From the NCBI GenBank assembly GCA_018383195.1, contig JAGZOP010000028.1:1-26905 (forward strand): DNA of 26,905 nucleotides, written 5' to 3'. The notes below the pieces were generated by a model. It was not told the DNA's origin, made no database searches, and saw only the letters and a program-made list of their open reading frames with translations. Below are positions 1 to 6,979 of the stretch, in pieces; the first letter of the stretch is position 1, and each line of letters opens with the position of its first letter. A program made the translations under genes and the position numbers. This DNA comes from Clostridiaceae bacterium (GTDB taxonomy: Bacteria; Bacillota; Clostridia; Oscillospirales; Butyricicoccaceae).

Positions 1-99
1 AAAGACCTGTCCGTAAACTAAAAGGAAAACCACCAGTCCTCTTTAGAACAGAACTGGTGGCATAGGGTATTTTGTGTCTACTAACTATTGACTACTTCA
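1..99. repeat. Terminal inverted repeat, left copy (end of a multicopy element)
   Basis: The first 99 bases are the exact reverse complement of the last 99 (26807-26905), and identity stops at base 100. The repeat contains a hairpin with arms CCACCAGT and ACTGGTGG. Read outward from the unique DNA it starts TGAAGTAGTCAATAGTTAG, and a TG terminal dinucleotide followed by an AGTTAG..AGACA stretch is reminiscent of IS3-family (IS150-group) ends; that assignment is a weak inference. An exact 99-base overlap also equals a common assembler k-mer size, so the contig probably stopped at a branching repeat. Confidence 0.9.
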
Positions 100-476
100 A
101 CCTGTTTGAGACCGCAGGCGGGGTACAGTTCCGCGCGGGCGAGAGCATAGAGGTCAAAGGGACGGCTGAGGTGCTGGTCAGCTGCGTGACTGCGGGCGCT
201 GCGGGAAATGTGGCGGCGAGCACGGTGACGGCGATGCCGGTGCAGATTGCGGGCATTTCGGCGGTGACCAACCCCGAACCGATGACCGGCGGATATGACG
301 CAGAGAGCGACAAGAGCCTGATGGAGCGGTTTTTGAACCAGTTGCAGCACCCTGCAACGAGCGGAAACGCATGGCATTACAGCGAATGGGCGCACGAGGT
401 TGCCGGTGTGGGCGAGGTCATTGGGCACGGGGCGGGGACAGTCGATGTGACCGTGCTCGGCAGCGATGGCAAGGCA
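100..476 (+). pseudogene. Prophage baseplate J-like protein, internal fragment
   Basis: The reading frame from about base 99 encodes roughly 125 residues resembling the middle of phage baseplate J / Mu gp47 / XkdT proteins, which form the baseplate rim of contractile tails. Recognisable parts are FETAGGVQFRAGE, a glycine/alanine-rich TAGAAGNVAAST stretch, and GGYDAESDKSLMERF, typical of the family's central region. The N-terminus is missing because the terminal repeat begins exactly there; the apparent TTG start at 72 lies inside the repeat and is an artefact. The frame stops making family sense after VTVLGSDGKA (about 475), where another phage-like frame takes over. I read this as a gene cut by the repeat element on the left and by a deletion on the right. 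Confidence 0.7.
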
Positions 477-655
477 GAGCGTATGCACACGGGATTCTGG
501 CGGCGCTCGGCATCCAGAAGCACGAGGAGGAGCACTGGGCACAGAAGTTCTACGACAGCCTGCGGAAGAAGGGCATCGTGATTCATGAGGAACGGTTCGA
601 CGATAAGATCACGCGCGGGGAAGTGTTCGCGCTGCTGGATCAGGTTGTGAAGTGA
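473..655 (+). pseudogene. C-terminal fragment of a phage lysin-like or SLH-like protein
   Basis: In a different frame from the baseplate fragment, about 60 residues run to a TGA at 653-655. The end of the product has the pattern FDDKITRGEVFALL, which resembles an S-layer-homology-like segment (D-x-I-T-R-x-E). Such C-termini occur on prophage cell-wall hydrolases of Clostridia. WAQKFYDSLRKKGIVIHEE just before it fits the same kind of domain. No catalytic part is present and no start codon or ribosome binding site can be assigned. The most economical reading is a prophage remnant in which a deletion joined a tail gene to the end of a lysis-module gene. The family is inferred from a short stretch only. 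Confidence 0.5.
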
Positions 656-691
656 GAGGTTTCATTTGGACACAAAAATAAATTGACCGTA

Positions 692-735
692 TTCGACAGC
701 GTTCGACACGGAAAATTTGACCGTTGTGATATAAT
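692..735 (+). promoter_or_regulatory. Candidate Spo0A-activated promoter: two 0A boxes plus extended -10
   Basis: TTCGACA (the complement of the 0A box TGTCGAA) occurs at 692-698 and again at 702-708, separated by 3 bp, so the two boxes fall on one helix face. Downstream, TGaTATAAT at 727-735 is a consensus extended -10. No -35 hexamer exists at 17 +/- 1 bp. The boxes would lie at about -50 to -34 relative to a start near 742, which is where Spo0A~P binds at activated sigma-A promoters. TTGACCGT is also directly repeated at 683-690 and 717-724. The geometry is seen directly; Spo0A control is inferred. Confidence 0.55.
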
Positions 736-741
736 AAAACT

Positions 742-850
742 GTTCCAAAGCAATGCACCGCCGAGGAACGCCAAGACACTTCTGCCTTTGCCATAGGGCA
801 GAAGAAGCCCCTGCTTTGTGACCAGACAAGGCAGGGGCTGTTTCATTTTT
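742..850 (+). ncRNA. Candidate small structured RNA with its own promoter and terminator
   Basis: From the predicted start near 742, a transcript of about 110 nt would form three consecutive stems. The first pairs GTTCC (742-746) with GGAAC (765-769). The second pairs CTTCTGCC (779-786) with GGGCAGAAG (796-804). The third is an intrinsic terminator (806-839) followed by a U-rich tail. The only open frame inside is 22 codons (753-821) with no ribosome binding site and with its 3' part in the terminator, so coding is unlikely. I cannot match it to a named RNA family. It lies between the prophage remnant and metA, and the Spo0A-box promoter points directly at it. Confidence 0.45.
806..850 (+). 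terminator. Intrinsic terminator of the candidate small RNA
   Basis: AGCCCCTGC (806-814) pairs with GCAGGGGCT (831-839); the inner TTGT and ACAA extend the stem. GTTTCATTTTTC follows. The stem is strong and the U-tract is slightly interrupted. Confidence 0.75.
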
Positions 851-862
851 CATTGAGCGAAG

Positions 863-906
863 AAAGACCTCCTTGTTTCAAAAAATGAAGCAAAGAGGTC
901 TTTTTT
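863..906. terminator. Terminator hairpin between the small RNA and metA
   Basis: AAAGACCTC (863-871) pairs with GAGGTCTTT (895-903), and the inner TTGTTTC/GAAGCAA extends the stem. The T-run at 900-906 makes it a good + strand terminator. On the - strand, CTTTCTT follows the stem, so it could also end the metA transcript, whose stop codon is 16 bp away. Confidence 0.7.
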
Positions 907-921
907 GCGTTTTAGAGCAAA

Positions 922-1842
922 TTAAAATGCGTTGTCATCTAAAAAGTACGGCGTCGTCTGATAGACATAATAATTGAGCCAGTTCGTATAGAGCAAATGC
1001 CCATGTGCACGCCAACGCATGAGCGGCTCGCGGGACGGATCGTCATCGGGGAAGTAATGCTGCGGGACTTTGGGATTCAGCCCACGCCCTTTATCGCGTA
1101 TATATTCTGCCTTGAGAGTGTCGCGGTCGTATTCGGAATGACCGAGTACAAAAATCTGACGGCCGTATTTGGCTTCGACGATGTATACGCCCGCCTCGTC
1201 CGAGATGGAGAGGAGATGCAGCAGGGGATTTTTGCAAATATCTTCTTCGCGAACCTCGGTATGGCGCGAATGCGGTGCAAAAAAGACATCGTTAAAGCCG
1301 CGAAATAGATTTTCCTTCGGGGTGAGTACCTTGTGTTCAAAAACGCCGCTCATCTTTTCGGGAAGTTCATATTTTGGAATGCCGTAGTGGTAATACAAAC
1401 CGGCTTGCGCACCCCAGCAGATATGCAGGGTGGAATGGACATGGGTTTTGGTCCATTCCATGATCTCACACAGTTCATTCCAGTAGTCCACATCTTCAAA
1501 GTCCATCAGTTCGATGGGGGCGCCGGTGATAATGAAGCCGTCATACTTTTTGTCGCGAATTTCATCAAAGGTGCGGTAAAAGGTGAGCAGGTGGTCTTCC
1601 GGTGTGTGGGAGGATTTGTAGGTTTCGGTCTGGATGAGGTCGATTTCAATTTGCAGGGGGGTGTTGGAAAGGCAGCGCAAAATCTGCGTTTCGGTCACAA
1701 TTTTGAGCGGCATGAGATTGAGCAGACCGATGCGCAGCGGACGGATATCCTGTGTGAGCGCGCGGTGCTCGGTCATGACAAATATATTTTCACTTTCCAG
1801 CACAGCGCGCGCCGGAAGGCTGTCGGCAATTTTGATAGGCAT
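922..1842 (-). CDS. metA: Homoserine O-acetyltransferase (MetA/MetAA family)
   Basis: This enzyme acylates L-homoserine, the first committed step of methionine synthesis, in the cytoplasm. The 306-residue product matches the MetA (HTS) family, which has a glutamine-amidotransferase-like fold. The catalytic residues fall at family positions: Cys142 in HICWGAQA, and His235 and Glu237 in GHSEYDRDTL. Residue 111 is Glu (GAPIELMDF). In characterised MetA proteins Glu111 selects acetyl-CoA (Bacillus cereus) and Gly111 selects succinyl-CoA (E. coli), so acetyl-CoA is predicted despite the usual 'succinyltransferase' label. The start is set at ATG 1842 (product begins MPIKI), with AAGGAG 7 bp upstream; an in-frame extension to 1896 would include its own promoter. 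It has its own promoter downstream of the dnaJ terminator and is transcribed alone, with a leader too short for a SAM riboswitch or T-box. Confidence 0.95.
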   Translation of the reverse strand: MPIKIADSLPARAVLESENIFVMTEHRALTQDIRPLRIGLLNLMPLKIVTETQILRCLSNTPLQIEIDLIQTETYKSSHTPEDHLLTFYRTFDEIRDKKYDGFIITGAPIELMDFEDVDYWNELCEIMEWTKTHVHSTLHICWGAQAGLYYHYGIPKYELPEKMSGVFEHKVLTPKENLFRGFNDVFFAPHSRHTEVREEDICKNPLLHLLSISDEAGVYIVEAKYGRQIFVLGHSEYDRDTLKAEYIRDKGRGLNPKVPQHYFPDDDPSREPLMRWRAHGHLLYTNWLNYYVYQTTPYFLDDNAF

Positions 1843-1872
1843 AAGCAGGCTCCTTATCTTCTTTTCGACTTT

Positions 1873-1901
1873 ATTATAACAAACCAGTGGGATCACGACA
1901 A
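1873..1901 (-). promoter_or_regulatory. Sigma-A promoter of metA
   Basis: On the minus strand, TTGTCG (1896-1901) and TATAAT (1873-1878) are separated by exactly 17 bp. The predicted start near 1866 leaves a leader of about 24 nt before the metA start codon. Confidence 0.75.
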
Positions 1902-1904
1902 GGG

Positions 1905-1941
1905 AAAATCAAACGGCGCAGACCGGTTTCGTCTGCGCCGT
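1905..1941 (-). terminator. Terminator of the hrcA-grpE-dnaK-dnaJ operon
   Basis: ACGGCGCAGAC (1913-1923) pairs perfectly with GTCTGCGCCGT (1931-1941) over a 7-base loop. On the minus strand TTTGATTTTCCC follows. It lies 10 bp past the dnaJ stop codon and just before the metA promoter, separating the two units. Confidence 0.85.
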
Positions 1942-1951
1942 AGACAAAGGG

Positions 1952-3106
1952 TCAATCTCCCTTGAATGCGTCTTTGACCTTATCCCAGAAGCCTTTGCGC
2001 TGCTGCTGGTTTTCACCCGTCATAGAAGCTTCAAACTCACGGAGCAGTTCTTTCTGCTTGCCGGACAGGTTTTTCGGTACTTCGATATTGATGCGGACAT
2101 ATTGATCTCCGCGGCCGCGGCCGTTCACATTTTGAATGCCCTTGCCGCGCATACGGAATACCGTTCCGGGCTGTGTGCCCTCGGGCATGGTGTATTCTAC
2201 TTTACCGTCAATGGTCGGTACCTGCAAGGTATCTCCAAGCGCTGCCTGTGCAAAAGAAACCGGCATTTCGCAAACAACATCTGAGCCTTCGCGTGTGAAA
2301 ATTGGATGCGGACGGATGGAGATGGTGACAATGACATCACCTGCGGGACCGCCGTTTGCACCCGCGCCGCCCTGGCCGCGCAGCTGAATGGACTGACCGT
2401 CATCAATGCCGGCGGGGATGTTGACTTTCAATGTACGGGATTTCTGGACACGACCAGTACCGCCGCACTTTGTACACGGCTTTTTGATAATCTTACCGGT
2501 ACCATGACAGTTCGGACAAGCAGCCTGCGTCTGGAACATGCCGAGCGGGGTACGCTGGGTTTGTGTTACTGTACCCGAGCCGCGGCAGTTGGAACAGGTT
2601 TCTGCAGAGGTACCCTTTGCAGCACCAGTGCCGCCGCATTCATCACAGGTTTCGGTGCGCTCAATGGTGATTTCCTTTTCACAGCCGAACGCAGCTTCCT
2701 CAAACGAAAGCATGACGCGCTTCTGGATGGTTGCGCCGCGCTGGGGGGCATTGCGGCGCGAACGGCTGGACGAACCAAAACCGCCGCCAAAGAATGAGCC
2801 GAAAATGTCGCCCAAATCCCCCATGTCGAAGCCGCCGCCAAAGCCGCCGTAGCCGCCCTGACCGGCGCCGTAGTTCGGGTCCACGCCTGCGAAGCCAAAC
2901 TGATCATATTTTGCGCGCTTATCCTTATCGGAAAGCACTTCATAGGCTTCGTTGACTTCCTTGAACTTTTCCTCTGCCTCAGGGTTATCCTTATTCAAAT
3001 CTGGATGGTACTTTTTAGCGAGTTTGCGGTGCGCCTTTTTGATCTGGTCATCGGTCGCGCCCTTTTGTACGCCAAGCACCTCATAATAATCTCTTTTATC
3101 TGCCAT
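1952..3106 (-). CDS. dnaJ: Chaperone DnaJ (Hsp40)
   Basis: DnaJ is the J-domain co-chaperone that delivers unfolded clients to DnaK and stimulates its ATPase. The 384-residue product is a full type I protein. The J domain (about residues 3-70) carries the HPD motif in KYHPDLN. A Gly/Phe-rich linker (about 75-125) follows. The zinc-binding region has all four CxxCxGxG repeats (CDECGGTG, CSNCRGSG, CPNCHGTG, CTKCGGTG), and two C-terminal beta domains bind client. The start is ATG 3106 (MADKRDYY), with GAGGA about 10 bp upstream; an upstream in-frame ATG at 3127 has no ribosome binding site. It is the last gene of the CIRCE-controlled operon, separated from dnaK by a 168-bp spacer holding a very stable hairpin and a heptad inverted repeat, and followed by a strong terminator. 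Confidence 0.98.
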   Translation of the reverse strand: MADKRDYYEVLGVQKGATDDQIKKAHRKLAKKYHPDLNKDNPEAEEKFKEVNEAYEVLSDKDKRAKYDQFGFAGVDPNYGAGQGGYGGFGGGFDMGDLGDIFGSFFGGGFGSSSRSRRNAPQRGATIQKRVMLSFEEAAFGCEKEITIERTETCDECGGTGAAKGTSAETCSNCRGSGTVTQTQRTPLGMFQTQAACPNCHGTGKIIKKPCTKCGGTGRVQKSRTLKVNIPAGIDDGQSIQLRGQGGAGANGGPAGDVIVTISIRPHPIFTREGSDVVCEMPVSFAQAALGDTLQVPTIDGKVEYTMPEGTQPGTVFRMRGKGIQNVNGRGRGDQYVRINIEVPKNLSGKQKELLREFEASMTGENQQQRKGFWDKVKDAFKGD

Positions 3107-3134
3107 ATAATTCAGTCCTCTATACAAGGGGATA

Positions 3135-3152
3135 GGCGCGCCGAAGCGCGCC
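3135..3152 (-). promoter_or_regulatory. Very stable cUUCGg hairpin in the dnaK-dnaJ mRNA spacer
   Basis: Read on the transcribed strand this is GGCGCGC-TTCG-GCGCGCC: seven G-C pairs closed by a cUUCGg tetraloop, one of the most stable RNA loops known. It has no T-run, so it is not a terminator. It sits 29 bp before the dnaJ start codon and could protect or define the 5' end of a processed dnaJ mRNA (inference). Confidence 0.7.
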
Positions 3153-3161
3153 CTCTGCGTG

Positions 3162-3276
3162 AAAAGTTAGAAAATAGGAGTTAGGAGTTGTGGTATCGCG
3201 CTTCACACGATGATGAAATTCACCGCTTAACGGCGTTCCAACACTCCTCCCTCTTCATTTCTCACTCCTAACTTTT
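3162..3276. repeat. Heptad inverted repeat, dnaK-dnaJ spacer
   Basis: The left arm (3162-3192) reads as 7-bp units AGTTAGA, AAATAGG, AGTTAGG, AGTTGTG. The right arm (3239-3276) read on the other strand gives AGTTAGG, AGTGAGA, AATGAAG, AGGGAGG, AGTGTTG. The outermost 9 bases (AAAAGTTAG / CTAACTTTT) are perfectly complementary and the right end overlaps the dnaK stop codon. It shares its design with the spacers at 19525, 21021 and 25367. Confidence 0.75.
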
Positions 3277-5125
3277 ATTTGTCGTCGTCCTTGACTTCAG
3301 TGAAGTCTGCGTCTACAAAATCACCCTGCGGACCGGACTGCTGTGCGCCGCCCTGGAAGCCCTGACCGCCCATGTTCGGGTCGCCCTGCGGAGCCTGCTG
3401 CGCATAAACCTTCTGCGCAATCTCGCCGAACTTCTTGGAAAGACCTTCGGAAGCCATCTTAATCATCTCGGAATCGGTGCCCTTGAGCGCTTCCTTCACC
3501 TTTTCGATTTCAGACTCAACCGCGCTCTTTTCAGAAGCGTCAATCTTATCGCCGAGATCGGAAAGTGCCTTCTCAGACTGGAATACCAGCTGCTCTGCAT
3601 TGTTGCGGATTTCAACTTCTTCCTTACGCTTCTTGTCCTCAGCTGCGAACTGCTCTGCCTCATGCATTGCCTTGTCGATCTCTTCCTGAGAGAGATTGGT
3701 GGACGCGGTGATGGTAATCTTCTGCTCCTTACCGGTGCCGAGGTCCTTTGCGGATACGTTTACAATGCCGTTGGCGTCGATGTCAAAGGTAACTTCGATC
3801 TGCGGTACGCCACGCGGAGCCGGAGCAATGCCGTCGAGGTTGAAACGACCGAGGGTCTTGTTGCCCGCTGCCATTTCACGCTCGCCCTGAAGGACATGGA
3901 TTTCAACCGACGGCTGATTGTCTGCCGCAGTAGAGAAAATCTGGCTCTTCTTGGTCGGAATGGTGGTGTTGCGCTCGATCAGCTTGGTGCAAACGCCGCC
4001 GAGGGTCTCGATGCCGAGGGACAGCGGGGTTACGTCGAGCAGAAGAACGTCCTTGACTTCGCCGCCGAGTACGCCGCCCTGAATGGCTGCGCCAATGGCA
4101 ACACATTCGTCCGGGTTGATGCCCTTAAAGCCTTCCTTGCCGGTGATATTCTTGACTGCTTCCTGAACAGCCGGAATACGGGAGGAACCGCCGACGAGCA
4201 GAACCTTTGCAAGGTCGCCCGGCTGCAAGCCAGCGTCGCTCATTGCCTGACGAACCGGACCGGTGGTTGCTTCTACGAGATCAGCCGTCAGTTCGTTGAA
4301 CTTTGCGCGGGTCAGGGTCAGTTCAAGATGCTTCGGACCGGTTGCATCTGCGGTGATGTACGGCTGGTTGATCGAGGTGGAGGTCATGCCGGACAGCTCG
4401 ATCTTTGCCTTCTCCGCAGCTTCCTTCAGGCGCTGCATTGCCATCTTGTCCGAGGACAGGTCGATACCTTCCAGCTTCTTGAATTCCTGAACCATCCAGT
4501 TCATGATGCGCTCGTCGAAGTCATCGCCACCGAGCTTGTTATTGCCTGCGGTTGCCAGAACCTCGAGGACGCCGTCGCCAATGTCGAGAATCGATACGTC
4601 GAAGGTACCGCCGCCAAGGTCATATACCATAACCTTCTGCTCTTCTTCCTTATCAACACCGTATGCCAGTGCAGCAGCAGTCGGCTCGTTGATGATACGA
4701 AGTACCTCCAGACCTGCGATGCGACCGGCATCCTTGGTAGCCTGACGCTGAGAGTCGGTGAAGTATGCCGGAACGGTGATAACTGCCTGAGTAACTGGTG
4801 CGCCGATATAAGCTTCTGCATCAGCCTTGAGCTTCTGCAGCACCATTGCCGAAATCTCCTGCGGGGAATACTGCTTATCGTCGATGGAAACGCGGTAGTC
4901 CGAACCCATGTGACGCTTGATCGACATGACGGTCTTATCAGCGTTGGTGACTGCCTGACGCTTTGCAACCTGACCGACCATACGCTCACCGGTCTTGGAG
5001 AATGCAACAACAGACGGGGTGGTTCTTGCGCCTTCTGCGTTTGCGATAACAACAGCTTCGCCGCCTTCCATAACAGCGACACAGCTATTGGTTGTACCTA
5101 AGTCGATACCAATGATCTTGCCCAT
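3275..5125 (-). CDS. dnaK: Chaperone DnaK (Hsp70)
   Basis: DnaK is the ATP-driven Hsp70 that binds and releases exposed hydrophobic segments of client proteins, working with DnaJ and GrpE in the cytoplasm. The 616-residue product has the actin-like ATPase domain, with phosphate loops IGIDLGTTNS (residues 5-14) and DLGGGTFDVS, and the signature NEPTAAALAYG. The substrate-binding beta domain, helical lid and acidic tail (FTEVKDDDK) follow. Its length fits Gram-positive DnaK, which lacks an N-domain insert present in E. coli. The start is ATG 5125, with AAAGGAG about 9 bp upstream. It follows grpE by 102 bp and precedes dnaJ in the same direction. Codon use is strongly biased, as expected for an abundant protein, so long open frames on the opposite strand here are not genes. 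Confidence 0.99.
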   Translation of the reverse strand: MGKIIGIDLGTTNSCVAVMEGGEAVVIANAEGARTTPSVVAFSKTGERMVGQVAKRQAVTNADKTVMSIKRHMGSDYRVSIDDKQYSPQEISAMVLQKLKADAEAYIGAPVTQAVITVPAYFTDSQRQATKDAGRIAGLEVLRIINEPTAAALAYGVDKEEEQKVMVYDLGGGTFDVSILDIGDGVLEVLATAGNNKLGGDDFDERIMNWMVQEFKKLEGIDLSSDKMAMQRLKEAAEKAKIELSGMTSTSINQPYITADATGPKHLELTLTRAKFNELTADLVEATTGPVRQAMSDAGLQPGDLAKVLLVGGSSRIPAVQEAVKNITGKEGFKGINPDECVAIGAAIQGGVLGGEVKDVLLLDVTPLSLGIETLGGVCTKLIERNTTIPTKKSQIFSTAADNQPSVEIHVLQGEREMAAGNKTLGRFNLDGIAPAPRGVPQIEVTFDIDANGIVNVSAKDLGTGKEQKITITASTNLSQEEIDKAMHEAEQFAAEDKKRKEEVEIRNNAEQLVFQSEKALSDLGDKIDASEKSAVESEIEKVKEALKGTDSEMIKMASEGLSKKFGEIAQKVYAQQAPQGDPNMGGQGFQGGAQQSGPQGDFVDADFTEVKDDDK

Positions 5126-5227
5126 GATAAATGATCTCCTTTATATGATATATGATTTTCTGTGAAAACCCCGTGGTCACGGATTTGGCGCGATCGCTCC
5201 CTTTCAGGGGGACAAGAGGGGGAGGGG

Positions 5228-5770
5228 TTAGTTTGCGACCTGCACCATCGCGTGGCGGATGACCTTGCCGCCAATCTGGAAGCCCTGCTGGAAAACTTCC
5301 GCGATGACGTTTTCGCCCAGTTCTTCGTTTTCGATGTGCATAACCGCATTATGAAGATTGGGGTCAAATTCGGTCCCCGGATCTGCCATAATCTTTTCTA
5401 CGCCGATTCCTTTCAGGCTTTCAACGAGCTGGGTCATGGTCAGTTCCACACCCTTTTTATATTCAGCATCTGCGGTTTCTGCCTTCAGCGCGCGCTCGAG
5501 GTTGTCATACGTCGGCAGCATGGCTTTGACGGCATATGCGACAGCTTCGGCATGCAGGCTTTCCCGCTCACGCTGGCTGCGCTTGCGGAAATTGTCGTAC
5601 TCGGCAGCCAGACGCAGATGCTGATCGTTCAGCGCATCGAATTTTGCCTGCAAAGCGTCCGTTGCCTTGGGTGCTTCGGAAGCAGCTTCGGTTTCCGCTG
5701 CCGCAGTCGTTTCTGCTGCGGTTTCGGGCTCCTGCTGCACTTCTTCAGCGGGCTTCTTGGTTTGTTCCAT
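5228..5770 (-). CDS. grpE: Nucleotide exchange factor GrpE
   Basis: GrpE releases ADP from DnaK and so resets the chaperone cycle; it works as a dimer. The 180-residue product starts with a low-complexity Ala/Glu/Thr-rich segment (about residues 1-40), continues into a long coiled-coil helix containing LAAEYDNFRKRSQRERE, and ends in the beta domain containing FDPNLHNAVMH and GGKVIRHAMVQV, which contacts DnaK. I chose ATG 5770 (MEQTKK) because AAGGA lies 8 bp upstream; the ATG three codons earlier overlaps that ribosome binding site. It begins 15 bp after the hrcA stop codon, so the two are probably translated from one message. Confidence 0.96.
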   Translation of the reverse strand: MEQTKKPAEEVQQEPETAAETTAAAETEAASEAPKATDALQAKFDALNDQHLRLAAEYDNFRKRSQRERESLHAEAVAYAVKAMLPTYDNLERALKAETADAEYKKGVELTMTQLVESLKGIGVEKIMADPGTEFDPNLHNAVMHIENEELGENVIAEVFQQGFQIGGKVIRHAMVQVAN

Positions 5771-5785
5771 TTCTATCATCCTTAA

Positions 5786-6817
5786 TTATTTGTTTTCATC
5801 CAGAAAAGTATCGGCAATCAGCTTGTTGAGCCCCTTGGCAAACCGGCTGAGCCGCGCGGACAGATTTCTGTAATCCATGCGCGTGGGTCCTACAATGCCG
5901 ATCATGCCCTGTCCCAGTGTGCCAATGTCGTATTTGGCATAAATCATAGAAGCATCCGAGAGCGGATTCTCGCCGTTTTCCGGTCCGATAAAGAACTGAA
6001 TACCGTTTGCATTGCGCTGTACCGGAATCAGATGCCGGTCGTCGGTGATGTAATCGAGCAGCGCCTGCGCCTTTTGGGTATCCCGATACTCAGGGAAACG
6101 CAGCAGCTTGTTTGCTCCTTCGAGGTAAACCTTTTGGCTTCCCAGTTCTTCAATCAGTTCGGCGAGATATTCAGCAACCGGAGCAAGCAGGGCGGTCAGC
6201 CCGGCAGCGCGGCGTACTACGTCAAAACGTTCTGCGGTAATCTGATCGAGAGAAAGACCGGTCAGCGTTTGGTTAAGCACATAGGTGAGCAGTTCGGATT
6301 CTTCCTTTGAAACCTCAGCAGCCGTGTGCACCAGTTTGTTTTTGACCAGTCCGGTATCGGTGACAACCACAATGACAAATGTGGAGCGGTCTACCGAGAT
6401 GATTTCAAACTGTTTGAGCATGGTGCGGTTCATGTAAGGGGTCACCGCGACCGATGCATAGTTGGTCAGGGTGGACACCAGCCGTCCGGCTTCCTGCACC
6501 AGACGATCCAGTTCACGCACCTTACCGCGCATCTGGTTCAGCGCGTCCTCGTCGCCCTCGGGGGGCTCGCAGGCGCCCATCAGTTCGTCTACATACAGCC
6601 GGTATCCTGCGGGGGACGGGATACGTCCTGCCGAAGTATGCGGCTTTTCGAGGAATCCCATCTCTTCGAGTTCGCTCATCTCATTGCGGATGGTTGCGGA
6701 AGAAAACTTCAGCTCCGGGCGCGCAGCCAGCGTTTTGGAACCGACCGGCTCGGCGGTGCGGATATAATCGCCAATGATGGCTTTGAGAATTTGTTTTTTA
6801 CGTTCTGAAAGCTCCAT
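5786..6817 (-). CDS. hrcA: Heat-inducible transcription repressor HrcA
   Basis: HrcA is the repressor that binds CIRCE elements and shuts off class I heat-shock genes; it needs GroEL for activity in studied Firmicutes. The 343-residue product has an N-terminal winged helix (ILKAIIGDYIRTAEPVGSK, then a recognition region with SSATIRNEMSELEEMG and KPHTSAGRIPS) followed by a GAF-like domain and dimerisation region. The start is ATG 6817 (MELSERKK), with AAAGGAGT 8 bp upstream. The upstream in-frame ATG at 6847 overlaps the CIRCE and has no ribosome binding site, so I rejected it. As first gene of the operon with a perfect CIRCE between promoter and start codon, it should be autoregulated. Confidence 0.97.
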   Translation of the reverse strand: MELSERKKQILKAIIGDYIRTAEPVGSKTLAARPELKFSSATIRNEMSELEEMGFLEKPHTSAGRIPSPAGYRLYVDELMGACEPPEGDEDALNQMRGKVRELDRLVQEAGRLVSTLTNYASVAVTPYMNRTMLKQFEIISVDRSTFVIVVVTDTGLVKNKLVHTAAEVSKEESELLTYVLNQTLTGLSLDQITAERFDVVRRAAGLTALLAPVAEYLAELIEELGSQKVYLEGANKLLRFPEYRDTQKAQALLDYITDDRHLIPVQRNANGIQFFIGPENGENPLSDASMIYAKYDIGTLGQGMIGIVGPTRMDYRNLSARLSRFAKGLNKLIADTFLDENK

Positions 6818-6836
6818 GGTGGAGCACTCCTTTCGT

Positions 6837-6863
6837 TTAGCACTCACACTCCTTGAGTGCTAA
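6837..6863 (-). promoter_or_regulatory. CIRCE element (HrcA operator)
   Basis: TTAGCACTC (6837-6845) and GAGTGCTAA (6855-6863) are separated by 9 bp, a perfect match to the CIRCE consensus. It lies 4 bp downstream of the -10 hexamer and covers the transcription start of the hrcA operon. Confidence 0.98.
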
Positions 6864-6867
6864 GCAT

Positions 6868-6896
6868 AATTTACCACCATGGAGCCGAGAAGTCAA
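6868..6896 (-). promoter_or_regulatory. Sigma-A promoter of the hrcA-grpE-dnaK-dnaJ operon
   Basis: On the minus strand, TTGACT (6891-6896), a 17-bp spacer and TAAATT (6868-6873) are followed immediately by the CIRCE. The layout is that of a vegetative promoter repressed by HrcA. Confidence 0.88.
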
Positions 6897-6979
6897 GGGG
6901 CGTATGTGAATATTTTGTGAATCCTGATGGGATTTATGTAAAAAGAAAACCCGTGCGGCAAGAGAAACCGCGGATTCAT

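Noticed and set aside
753..821. 22-codon open frame inside the candidate small RNA
   Set aside because: No ribosome binding site, Arg/His/Cys-rich composition, and its end lies in the terminator stem.
1843..1872. SAM riboswitch or T-box before metA
   Set aside because: The predicted leader is only about 24 nt.
3662..5101. 479-codon open frame antisense to dnaK
   Set aside because: It mirrors the codon bias of dnaK, has no ribosome binding site and Cys-rich nonsense composition. The same holds for long frames antisense to argG (18254-19492) and argJ (21897-23183).
5143..5157. ATATGAT tandem pair in the grpE-dnaK spacer as a fifth heptad element
   Set aside because: Only two copies, AT-rich, no complementary arm; treated as chance.
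6818..6847. Upstream start of hrcA at 6847
   Set aside because: It lies within the CIRCE and upstream of the good ribosome binding site.
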